Positions 1 to 6,522 of a stretch of 8,708 nt of DNA are shown here, one piece after another; position 1 is the first letter of the stretch, and each line of letters opens with the position of its first letter. Both the position numbers and the translations under genes were made by a program. The stretch is from Phycisphaerae bacterium (GTDB lineage Bacteria; Planctomycetota; Phycisphaerae; WQYP01): positions 1 to 8,708 of the forward strand of contig JABEVA010000388.1 in NCBI GenBank assembly GCA_013044065.1, read 5' to 3'. Under the pieces are notes generated by a model, which saw only the letters and a list, made by a program, of their open reading frames with translations, was not told the DNA's origin and did no database searches.

Positions 1-1
1 C

Positions 2-1048
2 CTCCCCCTGCGCCTGCAACTGCTGGAAAAATACGATGTCAGCAATGTCACCCTTCAGCGCGCTCTGGACCGCTTAGCCGCCGATGGCTACATATACGCC
101 CGTGGCCGCGCTGGCACCTTTGTGGCTCCTCACCCGCCGCACCTGTGGCAATATGGCCTGGTCTTTGCCGGCAGTCCCTCAGGAAATTCAAACTGGAACC
201 TGTTTTGGAGTGCCCTGGAAGGCGAAGCCGCTCGAATCACCCGCAACGGCCCGCGCCGCATTGTCTGTTATTACGGAACCGAACATCCCCAGGAAAGTCC
301 GGATTATCATAAATTGCTCGACGATATCCGCCACCGCCGCTTGGCGGGAATTATCTTTGCCTCCCAAACCTCCCACCTCCAGGGCTTACCCGTGATAACC
401 GAACCCGGAATCGCCCGCGTGGAAATCGCCAGTGCCAGCGAACGTGGTATTCCATCTGTAAGCCCGCAGGGCCAATCCGTGATATTGCTGGCCCTGGATT
501 ATCTAAAGTCCCGTGGACGAAAAAAAGTGGCCCTGATTCTTAGTTCCCATGCCCACGGCCTATGGGCCAATTTCTGGATGGAAGCCGTAGCTCGGCATGG
601 CCTCTCCAGCGCCGCCCGATGGTTTCAGGGCTTGGACCTAGCCCACCCCGAATGCGCCACCAATGCCGTTGAACTGATGTTTTATGCCGGTGCCAACCAA
701 CGACCCGATGGATTGATCATTGCCGATGACAACCTTTTAGAAACCGCTCTTTCCGGCCTTCTCATGGCCGGCGTCAAAGTTGGCGCCGATCTGGATCTCG
801 TGGCCCATTGCAATTTTCCCAAACCACGCACCACCACTCTTCCCATCAAGCGCGTCGGCTTTGATGTGCATGATGTCATGGCCGCATGTTTGGCCGGCAT
901 CGACGCCCAAATTCAAGGTGCCACCGTACCGCTACATGTCGATATCCCCGCCAAATTTGAAGAACACACCGCCGCCGCCATCGCCGCCGAAATGGAAATG
1001 CCGCCCGCACGCGCCGACTCCGGCCTCGATATATGGACCCGCCGCTGA
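2..1048 (+). CDS. GntR/LacI-type transcription regulator, 5' end outside window
   Basis: DNA-binding transcription regulator, probably controlling sugar uptake or catabolism. The frame is open from base 2 with no start, so the gene begins before the window; 348 codons are visible. Residues about 1-43 form the end of a GntR winged helix: the recognition helix reads VSNVTLQRALDRLAADGY and the wing RGRAGTFVAP. From about residue 49 (QYGLVFAG) to about 330 the protein looks like a LacI/periplasmic-binding-protein sensor, with a FWSALEGEAARI helix, a RRLAGIIFAS strand-loop and a late RPDGLIIADDNLLETALSGL segment that matches the usual effector-domain layout. This combination is common in Planctomycetota, Verrucomicrobiota and Lentisphaerota regulators of carbohydrate genes (family knowledge). 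The ATG at 122 lies inside the domain and is not the true start. The ligand and targets cannot be read from the sequence. Confidence 0.85.
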   Translation, partial: LPLRLQLLEKYDVSNVTLQRALDRLAADGYIYARGRAGTFVAPHPPHLWQYGLVFAGSPSGNSNWNLFWSALEGEAARITRNGPRRIVCYYGTEHPQESPDYHKLLDDIRHRRLAGIIFASQTSHLQGLPVITEPGIARVEIASASERGIPSVSPQGQSVILLALDYLKSRGRKKVALILSSHAHGLWANFWMEAVARHGLSSAARWFQGLDLAHPECATNAVELMFYAGANQRPDGLIIADDNLLETALSGLLMAGVKVGADLDLVAHCNFPKPRTTTLPIKRVGFDVHDVMAACLAGIDAQIQGATVPLHVDIPAKFEEHTAAAIAAEMEMPPARADSGLDIWTRR

Positions 1049-1235
1049 TCCCGCCGTCGTCGATCCTCCGTGCCACCACCCGCTAAATTCCTCACACAGC
1101 ACACAGCGCAAAGATTCTTGCCACGCGCCGCAGTCTCCGCAAAGCTCTTCACCGCGCAGCGTGCCAGAACTCTTAAGTGGGAACGCAAAATGTATGCAAC
1201 CGCCAGCACGGCACTTAACCCTTACTTATTGAGAC
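1049..1235. other. Intergenic spacer downstream of the regulator
   Basis: Between the regulator stop and the likely IS terminus. I see no coding frame with a ribosome binding site and no clear terminator. It holds a C/A-rich patch around 1090-1110 (cacacagcacacagcgc) and short inverted copies of TTAAGTG/CACTTAA near 1173 and 1212, too short and too far apart (about 32 bases) to call a structure. Confidence 0.4.
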
Positions 1236-1262
1236 GGGCTACTGTCAAATGTTGTGGATGGC
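1236..1262. repeat. Candidate IS256 terminal inverted repeat (one end only)
   Basis: On the minus strand, about 40 bases past the transposase stop, the sequence reads CATCCACAACATTTGACAGT and then AGCCC. IS256-family ends often resemble this kind of CAACATTTGACA block (from memory of the family, not a database search). No inverted partner was found in 1560-1964. The exact edge and any target-site duplication cannot be fixed from one end. Confidence 0.4.
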
Positions 1263-1300
1263 GAATCTTAGGCGGCGATTGTTTTTACTCCATCTTCATA

Positions 1301-1560
1301 TTAAATTCCGGCAATAACATCTTGAATTAGCTCGGTGCCATTGAGCCGCAGAAAGCCCCGTTGAGCACTCTGGCAGAGCTTGTAAACCATGGCCAGACAG
1401 GCTTTCCGCCCGGCATTGTTTCGTGTCTTGTTATGCCGCAGCCGCACCGTGGAGAAAATGCTCTCGATCGAATTGGTGGTGCGAATGTGCGTCCAACTGC
1501 TTGGCCGGAAAATCATAGGACGTCAAGAGTTTCTCCCGGTCTATCCGCAGGCCCTCCGCC
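1301..1560 (-). pseudogene. IS256/Mutator transposase, C-terminal fragment, frameshifted
   Basis: Remnant of a DDE transposase. Minus-strand reading from 1516 gives WTHIRTTNSIESIFSTVRLR, then NAGRKACLAMVYKLCQSAQ and RLNGTELIQDVIAGI before a TAA at 1303-1301. This is the highly conserved C-terminal block of IS256 transposases (usual form HWRHIRTTNPIESTFATVR). Just upstream the neighbouring frame carries DREKLLTSYDFPAKQ, matching the usual DREALLAFYDFPAEHW. One extra T (minus strand) at about 1495/1496, in CAGTTGG, moves YDFPA out of frame with WTHIRTT. Full-length members are about 400 residues; only about the last 85 are recognisable, and the catalytic DDE residues are gone. Confidence 0.85.
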
Positions 1561-1570
1561 TCTGCCGCCG

Positions 1571-1886
1571 ACGGGGTTCCGGCTCGCCGGGACAACTCTC
1601 TTCCCTCCTGGAGACACGCCAGTCGCACACTACCCGACCCGTCGATCCACGCTCCAAATCGCCCCCTTTCCACGCCCACAAAAGCGGACATTTTAATCTG
1701 GGTCTGACAGCCTGCCAACCCACTGGCCAATACCACCACAAGGCTGCTATACTATGGGCACAGTCGTCTGCGGGCGGGTCGGCACGTTTTAGGACCATTG
1801 AAGGCCTTTGGCTTCCCAGGCTGGCCGGAACGGCTGAACCTAAGGCCTTGTTGATGCCAAGCTCTCGCTGGTGGTGGCGCTGGTAA
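1571..1886. other. Gene-poor stretch beside the IS relic
   Basis: No gene supported. Long open frames occur on both strands (plus 1389-1886; minus 1739-1431 and 1798-1541), but none has a convincing ribosome binding site or a recognisable domain. One minus-strand frame from a GTG at 1739 begins MVVLASGLAGCQTQ, which resembles a lipoprotein signal end, and then runs into the transposase fragment. This could be the debris of a gene broken by the IS, or chance. Confidence 0.35.
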
Positions 1887-1921
1887 CTTAGTCCGCCTGG
1901 GGTGAAATTTTTCCGAAATTG

Positions 1922-1936
1922 GGTTAAATTATAACC
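1922..1936 (+). promoter_or_regulatory. Possible -10 region with small dyad upstream of the response regulator
   Basis: The AT-rich stretch before the response regulator contains TATAAC at 1930-1935, a fair sigma70 -10 match, inside a short dyad GGTTA-AATTA-TAACC at 1922-1936. No good -35 box lies at the expected distance. Its location, about 30 bases before the gene and at the edge of the decayed IS region, supports a promoter here, but the call is weak. Confidence 0.3.
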
Positions 1937-1964
1937 TGCCTGACGTTTTAAAAAGGGGCAACCA

Positions 1965-2381
1965 ATGAGTGATATTCAGTTTAAGGATGCAACCATTTTG
2001 GTTGTGGATGACGACCCTGATGTGCTTTCCACCATCACTGCGGCGCTTTCCATCACCGGGGCGAGGTTGCTTTCCGCCAGTGATGGCAATGCTGCTGTGG
2101 AAATCTCCGAACGTGAACACCCGGATGTCGTTATTCTCGATATGATGCTTCCGAAACGCAGCGGATTTTTAGTGCTGGAACGCATCAAGGCCCGGAAGGC
2201 CAAAGGTACCAAGCCGCATGTAATTATGATCACCGGCAATCTCGGCACTCGGCATAAGACTTATGCCGAATCCCTCGGCGTGGAGGATTACCTCAACAAA
2301 CCGTTCCGGATCGATCGGCTCATGAGCGCCTTGGAAAAAATCCTGCTTCCGAAAGCCGCGACGGATTCGCCGCAAGGCTGA
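1965..2381 (+). CDS. Single-domain response regulator (CheY-like receiver)
   Basis: Cytoplasmic phosphorylation switch of a two-component or phosphorelay system: it takes a phosphoryl group from a histidine kinase. The 138-residue protein is a single receiver domain with no output domain. Key residues are all present: acidic pair D15/D16 in VVDDDPDV, phospho-acceptor D59 in VVILDMMLP, switch T90 in VIMITGN, and K112 in the NKPF motif. The start is supported by AAGGGG at 1953-1958, six bases before the ATG. No kinase or partner lies in the window, so its pathway is unknown; it must act through protein contacts rather than its own DNA binding. It stands 61 bases upstream of mutM on the same strand and may share its transcript. 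Confidence 0.92.
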   Translation: MSDIQFKDATILVVDDDPDVLSTITAALSITGARLLSASDGNAAVEISEREHPDVVILDMMLPKRSGFLVLERIKARKAKGTKPHVIMITGNLGTRHKTYAESLGVEDYLNKPFRIDRLMSALEKILLPKAATDSPQG

Positions 2382-2431
2382 CCGCGGCTGGATGCCGCGC
2401 CGCATCGCCGGACGAACTTCTTCCCTTTCAT

Positions 2432-2435
2432 CGGA
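2432..2435 (+). promoter_or_regulatory. Ribosome binding site deciding the mutM start
   Basis: GGAG seven bases before the ATG at 2443. It selects the start that places Pro directly after Met, as the catalytic mechanism of this family requires. Confidence 0.65.
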
Positions 2436-2442
2436 GTTCAAG

Positions 2443-3261
2443 ATGCCTGAGCTTCCGGAAGTCGAGGAGGTTCGCCGAACCTTGGAACCGGTGGTCATCG
2501 GCGCTGTGGTGGCGCGCGTGCGGTTGTTGCGCCCGGGTTATCTCACTCCACCTCGTGCCCCCTTGGTGCACTTGAACGGACGCACCGTGGTGGCCACCCA
2601 TCGCCACGGAAAAAAGCTCTTCTGCCGCTGCGATGACGGGCAAACGCTGATGTTTCATCTGGGCATGAGCGGCCGGCTGGAAAGCTCTCCAGCGCATCTG
2701 CCTCTGCCACCCCATACCCATTTCATCATGGACTTGACGTCCGGGCTGCAAATTCGCATGCGTGATCCGCGACGGTTCGGAGGTGTGTGGTATTATCCCA
2801 GCTTTGAAAAGGCCTGTGCCGCGGAAATTCATGGGGTGCTCGGCGTGGATGCTCTGCATCTGACCGCCGCGCATTTAAGCCATTGGTCGGCGGCACGCGG
2901 TCGGCTCAAGGCTCGTCTTTTAGGCCAGCGCGATGTGGCTGGGTTGGGCAACATTTATGTGGATGAGGCCCTCTGGCTATGCGGGTTAAGCCCGCTCACG
3001 CTCGTGCGGCGGCTTTCGTCGAACCTAATACAAAAGTTGGTAGAGGCCATTCATCTGGTGCTGCAAAAATCACTCTCCGCCGGCGGCACCACGCTTCGCG
3101 ATTATCGCAATGCCGCCGGGCAGCCGGGTGGCTTTGCCGCCAGCCTTCAGGTTTATGGCCGTGGAGGCCGCCCGTGCTTTCGTTGTGGCGATAATCTCAA
3201 AATGTTGGTAGTGGCCGGACGCACCACTGTGTACTGCAGGCATTGCCAGAAATCACGATGA
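2443..3261 (+). CDS. mutM: Formamidopyrimidine-DNA glycosylase (Fpg/MutM)
   Basis: Base-excision repair enzyme that removes oxidised purines such as 8-oxoguanine and nicks the abasic site (beta/delta lyase). The 272-residue length is typical. The start at 2443 gives MPELPEVEEV, with the catalytic N-terminal Pro (P2) and E3; a GGAG at 2432-2435 sits seven bases upstream. An upstream in-frame ATG at 2392 would bury the essential Pro, so it is rejected. Other family landmarks: K57 in HRHGKK, M75 in HLGMSG, RDPRRFG at 107-113, the helix-two-turn-helix with N170 in VAGLGNIYVDEAL, and a C-terminal zinc finger with C245, C248, C265 and C268 plus R260 in AGRTT. All catalytic and lesion-recognition positions I can place are intact, so an active enzyme is expected. 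The finger reads YCRHCQ where YCPxCQ is usual, a minor variation. Confidence 0.96.
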   Translation: MPELPEVEEVRRTLEPVVIGAVVARVRLLRPGYLTPPRAPLVHLNGRTVVATHRHGKKLFCRCDDGQTLMFHLGMSGRLESSPAHLPLPPHTHFIMDLTSGLQIRMRDPRRFGGVWYYPSFEKACAAEIHGVLGVDALHLTAAHLSHWSAARGRLKARLLGQRDVAGLGNIYVDEALWLCGLSPLTLVRRLSSNLIQKLVEAIHLVLQKSLSAGGTTLRDYRNAAGQPGGFAASLQVYGRGGRPCFRCGDNLKMLVVAGRTTVYCRHCQKSR

Positions 3262-3347
3262 AATTACCTGCGGCCGAACCGATCAGGTCCGGATGTATTT
3301 CCGTCGGCATTGCCCGGTACGTCCCGAACGTCTTGATCGATATGCCA

Positions 3348-3857
3348 TCAGCCTGCCGTCTCTGGACGTGCTAAACGCACGTACACGTGCGGACCGTCCA
3401 CCCGGATGACCTCCACCGCCGATCCGCCGGCGATCACCTGCGATTCGCTTAGACAATCAACCCGCCGCCCGTCAAACTCGCATATCCCCGCCGGACGCAG
3501 AATCGTTGCCGCCATTCCCCGTCGGCCCAGCAATTGCGCCAGGTCCGCCGTTTCGCGGGCCAGACCGTCAGCGGTATCCGGTGGTGGCGGCTGCAACAGC
3601 ACACGCTTGCCTACCGGGCTGCTCGGATAAAGCTTCACCATTAACGTCAAAACCACCGGTCCAAGAACAATCGTTCCCACGGTGGCCAATAATCCGGCTT
3701 TCGTGCCCATGGCAAAACACACCGCCACACCCGCCACCGCCAGCAGCCCGCACAGAACCGCCAGCAGGCCGTGGGCCGGTATAAAAAGCTCCGAAAAAAG
3801 TACGATCAACGCACCCGTGAACAAAAGTACCGCGCTGATCAATAAATCAAAGTCCAT
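3348..3857 (-). CDS. Short NfeD-family membrane protein
   Basis: A 169-residue membrane protein of the NfeD family. The N-terminal half (about 5-85) is strongly hydrophobic, with roughly three to four membrane segments (LISAVLLFTGALIVLFSELF, LLAVLCGLLAVAGVAVCFAM, LLATVGTIVLGPVVLTLMV). The C-terminal part (about 108-165) is the soluble OB-fold: GMAATILRPAGICEFDGRRV followed by DCLSESQVIAGGSAVEVIRV, matching the usual NfeD pattern of LRPxGxxxFxGxRxDxxSEG. It lacks the protease-like domain. NfeD proteins are thought to work with stomatin/flotillin-type membrane scaffolds (family knowledge), but no such gene is in the window. AAGGAG eight bases before the ATG supports the start. It follows the long NfeD gene by 40 bases on the same strand, so the two are very probably co-transcribed. 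Confidence 0.88.
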   Translation of the reverse strand: MDFDLLISAVLLFTGALIVLFSELFIPAHGLLAVLCGLLAVAGVAVCFAMGTKAGLLATVGTIVLGPVVLTLMVKLYPSSPVGKRVLLQPPPPDTADGLARETADLAQLLGRRGMAATILRPAGICEFDGRRVDCLSESQVIAGGSAVEVIRVDGPHVYVRLARPETAG

Positions 3858-3897
3858 GCTTATGCTCCTTGGGATGACCTGGCCGTAGCAATAGAAT

Positions 3898-5535
3898 TCA
3901 CGTCCTTTTTTCCGTCAACGCACGAACCAGTATTTGATTTTCGCTGATCTGCATCACCTCTATTGCGGTGTCCCGGGCAATATACGTGCCCTGCGCCACC
4001 ACGTTGAACAATCGGCCATCGAAACTCGCCTTGCCCGCCGGACGCAGTTCCGATACCGCCCGTCCCACCGCCCCCACAAACAGCGGCTCACGCGAGAGCA
4101 CCGCACCTTCACCCACACCGGGTTGTGCCGGCGAATCCACTCCCGCCACCGTCGGCAGGTCAATTTGCAGCCGGCGCAGCCCCGGAGCCAGTTGCAGGTA
4201 TTTTACCAGCATCACAATAATGCCAATCCCCGCGACTGTGCCAAACACCACCACAGCCACACCCGTTTGCAGGGCGGAAAACGTCTGGCTGATCAGCGGA
4301 AATCCGGTATGTCCGGGTTGAGCCGGAATGAAGCTCGCCACCAGCCCGATGATCAGCAGAATGAACCCCGGCACAGCCAGCAAACCGATGCCGCCGAGAA
4401 AGTGAATATCGGCAATGACAATCACAATTCCCACCACAATCAGGATGATCTCCCACCATTGTGCCAAACCTGTTAAATAAGGCGCTCCCAGCAATAGTCC
4501 CAAGGCCACCACCGCAACCGCTCCGGGAATCAGGGTGCCGGGATGGGCCAATTCAATGTAGCCAAACACCAGCACCAGCAAAAATAGTATGAACCGGATC
4601 CACGGCCCAGCCAGCCAGCGGGCGAATCTTTCCATCAGGTCCAAACGCAGTACCGGTACGCTAGCGCCCACGACATTGAGCTTGGCAAGTAAATCGTCCT
4701 GACCGGTGATTGTGGCCTGCGAAAAGCCAATGCGGCGGGCCTGTTGTGATCCCAGCGTCAACAGTTCGCCCTTTCTTTTGATCTCCCGGACAAAAGACCA
4801 CGGATGTACCGCCGGACCGCCCGGCACCTGTGTTACCACGTCCACGAGCATCCGCCTTGTCTTGGCTGAAACCACCCGGGTTTTGCCGGTAATACTGTTG
4901 CGCACTTCGTCGATTTGCAATCCCGGATCAACCATCCCCAGCAGCAGCATTGTATTGAGACCGTTTTTGCGCCCGCATGCCAGCAAACTTTTCACCACCA
5001 ACGACGGATTGTGCTCCGCAGCACCGCTGGTAATAGCTTTCGCCGTTAAGCCATGTACTTCAAACGGTTGTCCGTCACCGACCAACCCGTGACGGCTCAT
5101 CACAATTTTTTGACAGGCCACAGCCACCAGTGCCGCCGCGGCAATGGCCTGTCGATGAATGTACCCCACCGTCGGGGTGGACATTGCCCGTAGAAAATGG
5201 TTAATTTTCAAGGCTGGCCCCAGCAGCCCGCCCGTGGAATTGATATCAAAGATAATCAGAGTGGCTCCGCCCTGTTGCGCCTCGCCGACGCGCCGTACGA
5301 CGCTCTCCGCCATGATTGCGTCGATAGCGCCATGAATGGTGATGATGGCGGCCTTTTCATGCGCTACCGCTTCAATGGGTTTGGCCGCAGCTCCACTTAG
5401 CCCGAATCCCTGCCCCCAGGCGGTGCGGCCGGTCCACAGCAATGTCGCGCCCAAAAAGAATAGCAGCACCAACAACCCTACCACCGCACCTCTGCCCTGG
5501 TCCCATCGCGATTTTAAACTGCCTGCGTTTCCCAT
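3898..5535 (-). CDS. Long NfeD protein with ClpP-like domain lacking the catalytic Ser
   Basis: A 545-residue membrane protein of the long NfeD (1510-N / ClpP-class) type. Order: N-terminal signal or anchor at about 17-35; ClpP/crotonase-like domain about 60-250, with IITIHGAID, the glycine loop FDINSTGG (97-103) and QKIVM then GDG at 153-155; hydrophobic segments at about 312-328, 335-350, 362-378, 380-402 and 423-446; and a C-terminal OB-fold at about 487-541 (VGAVGRAVSELRPAG, FDGRLFNVVAQG). Family members with protease activity have a Ser in a motif like AYSAGALIAVA; here that stretch is AIAAAALVAVA, with A132 (codon GCC at 5142-5140) in the Ser place. The region expected to hold the partner Lys reads EHNPSLVVKS, with no Lys at the expected position in my hand alignment. 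It is therefore probably a non-cleaving relative. GGGGG about seven bases upstream supports the start. Confidence 0.88.
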   Translation of the reverse strand: MGNAGSLKSRWDQGRGAVVGLLVLLFFLGATLLWTGRTAWGQGFGLSGAAAKPIEAVAHEKAAIITIHGAIDAIMAESVVRRVGEAQQGGATLIIFDINSTGGLLGPALKINHFLRAMSTPTVGYIHRQAIAAAALVAVACQKIVMSRHGLVGDGQPFEVHGLTAKAITSGAAEHNPSLVVKSLLACGRKNGLNTMLLLGMVDPGLQIDEVRNSITGKTRVVSAKTRRMLVDVVTQVPGGPAVHPWSFVREIKRKGELLTLGSQQARRIGFSQATITGQDDLLAKLNVVGASVPVLRLDLMERFARWLAGPWIRFILFLLVLVFGYIELAHPGTLIPGAVAVVALGLLLGAPYLTGLAQWWEIILIVVGIVIVIADIHFLGGIGLLAVPGFILLIIGLVASFIPAQPGHTGFPLISQTFSALQTGVAVVVFGTVAGIGIIVMLVKYLQLAPGLRRLQIDLPTVAGVDSPAQPGVGEGAVLSREPLFVGAVGRAVSELRPAGKASFDGRLFNVVAQGTYIARDTAIEVMQISENQILVRALTEKRT

Positions 5536-5558
5536 AGCCGAACCCCCAATCTATACCG

Positions 5559-5587
5559 ATAATAAGGTGCCTTGGCTCACACCACAA
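5559..5587 (-). promoter_or_regulatory. Candidate sigma70-like promoter for the NfeD pair
   Basis: On the minus strand, TTGTGG (5587-5582) and TATTAT (5564-5559) are separated by 17 bases, which places a start about 16 bases before the long NfeD ATG, just ahead of its G-rich ribosome binding site. The -10 matches 5 of 6 consensus bases and the -35 only 3 of 6. It lies in the 88-base gap after the VOC gene, so the NfeD pair could also be read from an upstream promoter. Confidence 0.35.
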
Positions 5588-5623
5588 CGAATCCGGCTCT
5601 CCCGTGGGGGGTAGTGTCCGCCA

Positions 5624-6136
5624 CTAAAATGGTCGGGTCTCCAACAGGTAAATCAAGTTTCCGGCGGGGTCGCGGAGCACCGCCGATCGGCATAGCCCGG
5701 TATCGCCATGGAGGATTTCACAATGAGGACCGATCCTTGCAATTGCATCCGAAAAGTTACGTATAATCAGGCCGATCTGTCCAATGACCCGTCGCGTGTT
5801 GTGTTGTCCCGTTTCCCCGTCGGTAAGGTGGGGCCTTGCATGAAATTGAAAGGGCTGAGTATCAGCGGTAATCGCCAGGGCGCTATAACTTTCCGCGCTG
5901 CGCCAAAGCTCCACCCCAATCAACCCTAAACGATAGCTCAGCCGTTCCTCGCTGATCGCTATCTCCAACAATCCCAACACGCCCGTATAAAATTGATGCA
6001 GCACCTGGTTTTCACAATCGCCGGCCCGGAGTCGCACCGTATCCACAGCGCAAATCTGCAGTGGTGCAACCACGGATTCTCGTGGTCGCAGCAGCGGCAC
6101 AAACCAATAGGCACCGGGGCGCGTATTCATGGCCAT
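5624..6136 (-). CDS. VOC-superfamily (glyoxalase/bleomycin-resistance-like) protein
   Basis: A 170-residue cytoplasmic protein of the vicinal oxygen chelate fold. The first paired-strand module is seen in VDTVRLRAGD followed by QFYTGVLGLLE (49-58), a classic VOC helix start. The domain ends with SAVLRDPAGNLIYLLE (151-166), the typical final strand with a potential metal-ligand Glu (E166). The reaction cannot be inferred: this superfamily covers glyoxalases, dioxygenases and binding proteins, and only one potential metal ligand is obvious. Three starts are possible. GGAGG at 6145-6141 lies four bases before the ATG at 6136 and ten before the ATG at 6130; ATGs at 6172 and 6169 have no good site and lie upstream of that GGAGG. 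I chose 6136. It is transcribed toward the NfeD pair, 88 bases away. Confidence 0.75.
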   Translation of the reverse strand: MAMNTRPGAYWFVPLLRPRESVVAPLQICAVDTVRLRAGDCENQVLHQFYTGVLGLLEIAISEERLSYRLGLIGVELWRSAESYSALAITADTQPFQFHARPHLTDGETGQHNTRRVIGQIGLIIRNFSDAIARIGPHCEILHGDTGLCRSAVLRDPAGNLIYLLETRPF

Positions 6137-6240
6137 GCGGCCTCCAGCATACACCGTCAACGCCGCCATCATGCCAGAAAATACGGCCTGATGCTAGCCC
6201 CCAGCCGGCCCCAGGCCCAGGGAGCGCACAACCAAGCCGG

Positions 6241-6285
6241 CCGGCAAAAGAACCAGCCGGAAAAGGCGAAGTTCCTTTTGCCCGG
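6241..6285. repeat. Imperfect inverted repeat (hairpin candidate)
   Basis: The left arm CCGGCAAAAGAAC (6241-6253) pairs with the right arm GTTCCTTTTGCCCGG (6271-6285), leaving one unpaired C in the right arm at the AAC/GTT junction and one near the base, around a 17-base loop. There is no T-run directly after it, so it is not a standard intrinsic terminator for the plus strand. Its role is unknown. Confidence 0.5.
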
Positions 6286-6388
6286 ACCCTTATTGGCGAC
6301 ATCTATGCGGTCGGTTTCGATGGTGGTGCCGATAAATGTGGTCGTACCGCCCACGCCCCTCCTACAAACCCACTCAATGGAAAAATCC

Positions 6389-6417
6389 TTGCATTTGCTG
6401 ATGGCATCGGTTATCAT
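6389..6417 (+). promoter_or_regulatory. Candidate sigma70-like promoter for the CxxC protein gene
   Basis: TTGCAT (6389-6394) and TATCAT (6412-6417) are separated by exactly 17 bases; the -10 matches 5 of 6 consensus bases and the -35 matches 4 of 6. Transcription would begin near 6424, leaving a leader of about 100 bases before the ATG at 6523. Confidence 0.4.
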
Positions 6418-6510
6418 AACTTTAGTTAGGTGCTCGCCGAATGTCGACGCCGCGACCGCAACTGCCCGGTGGGCAAGACAAATCAGCGGTGTGCGGCAGG
6501 TGGAATGTTT

Positions 6511-6516
6511 AAGGAG
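6511..6516 (+). promoter_or_regulatory. Strong Shine-Dalgarno site fixing the start at 6523
   Basis: AAGGAG six bases before ATG 6523 is the best ribosome binding site in this region. It overrides the earlier in-frame ATG at 6505 and the frame opening at 6430, which lack such a site. Confidence 0.75.
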
Positions 6517-6522
6517 TTGAAC

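Larger units (their letters stand above)
1236..1570 (-). mobile_element. IS256-family insertion sequence remnant
   Basis: A decayed piece of a Mutator/IS256 element lying on the minus strand. It keeps the 3' end of the transposase and a likely terminal repeat beyond the stop codon. Protein similarity is visible back to about 1550 and is lost further upstream; the boundary at 1570 is therefore approximate. No second terminus was found up to the response regulator at 1965, so the element appears truncated on the transposase 5' side. It cannot move by itself, because the catalytic core is absent and the remaining frame is shifted. Confidence 0.75.
6137..6522. other. Divergent intergenic region
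   Basis: About 386 bases between the divergently oriented VOC gene and the CxxC protein gene. Frames remain open on both strands, including a minus-strand frame 6723-6169 and plus-strand frames across 6061-6520. None has a ribosome binding site or recognisable domain, and the minus frame overlaps the well-supported CxxC gene in antisense. The region holds the inverted repeat at 6241-6285, a GC-rich patch at 6195-6245 with repeated GCCGG units, and a possible promoter near 6389-6417. It is probably regulatory, or contains debris of an older gene. Confidence 0.45.

Noticed and set aside
1170..1220. TTAAGTG/CACTTAA inverted repeat as an operator for the upstream regulator
   Set aside because: Seven-base arms about 32 bases apart lie downstream of the regulator with no promoter nearby, which is expected by chance.
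1389..1886. Plus-strand open frame of 165 codons
   Set aside because: It runs antisense through the IS256 transposase fragment, has no start signal and gives a Ser/Arg/Pro-rich translation typical of a shadow frame.
2392..2442. Upstream in-frame ATG giving a longer MutM
   Set aside because: The enzyme needs Pro as its first residue after Met removal; the ATG at 2443 gives MPELPE and has a GGAG at good distance.
3262..3347. Possible bidirectional terminator between the convergent mutM and short NfeD genes
   Set aside because: Only six-base complementary pieces (CGATCA/TGATCG) about 50 bases apart and no T-run; no stable hairpin could be seen.
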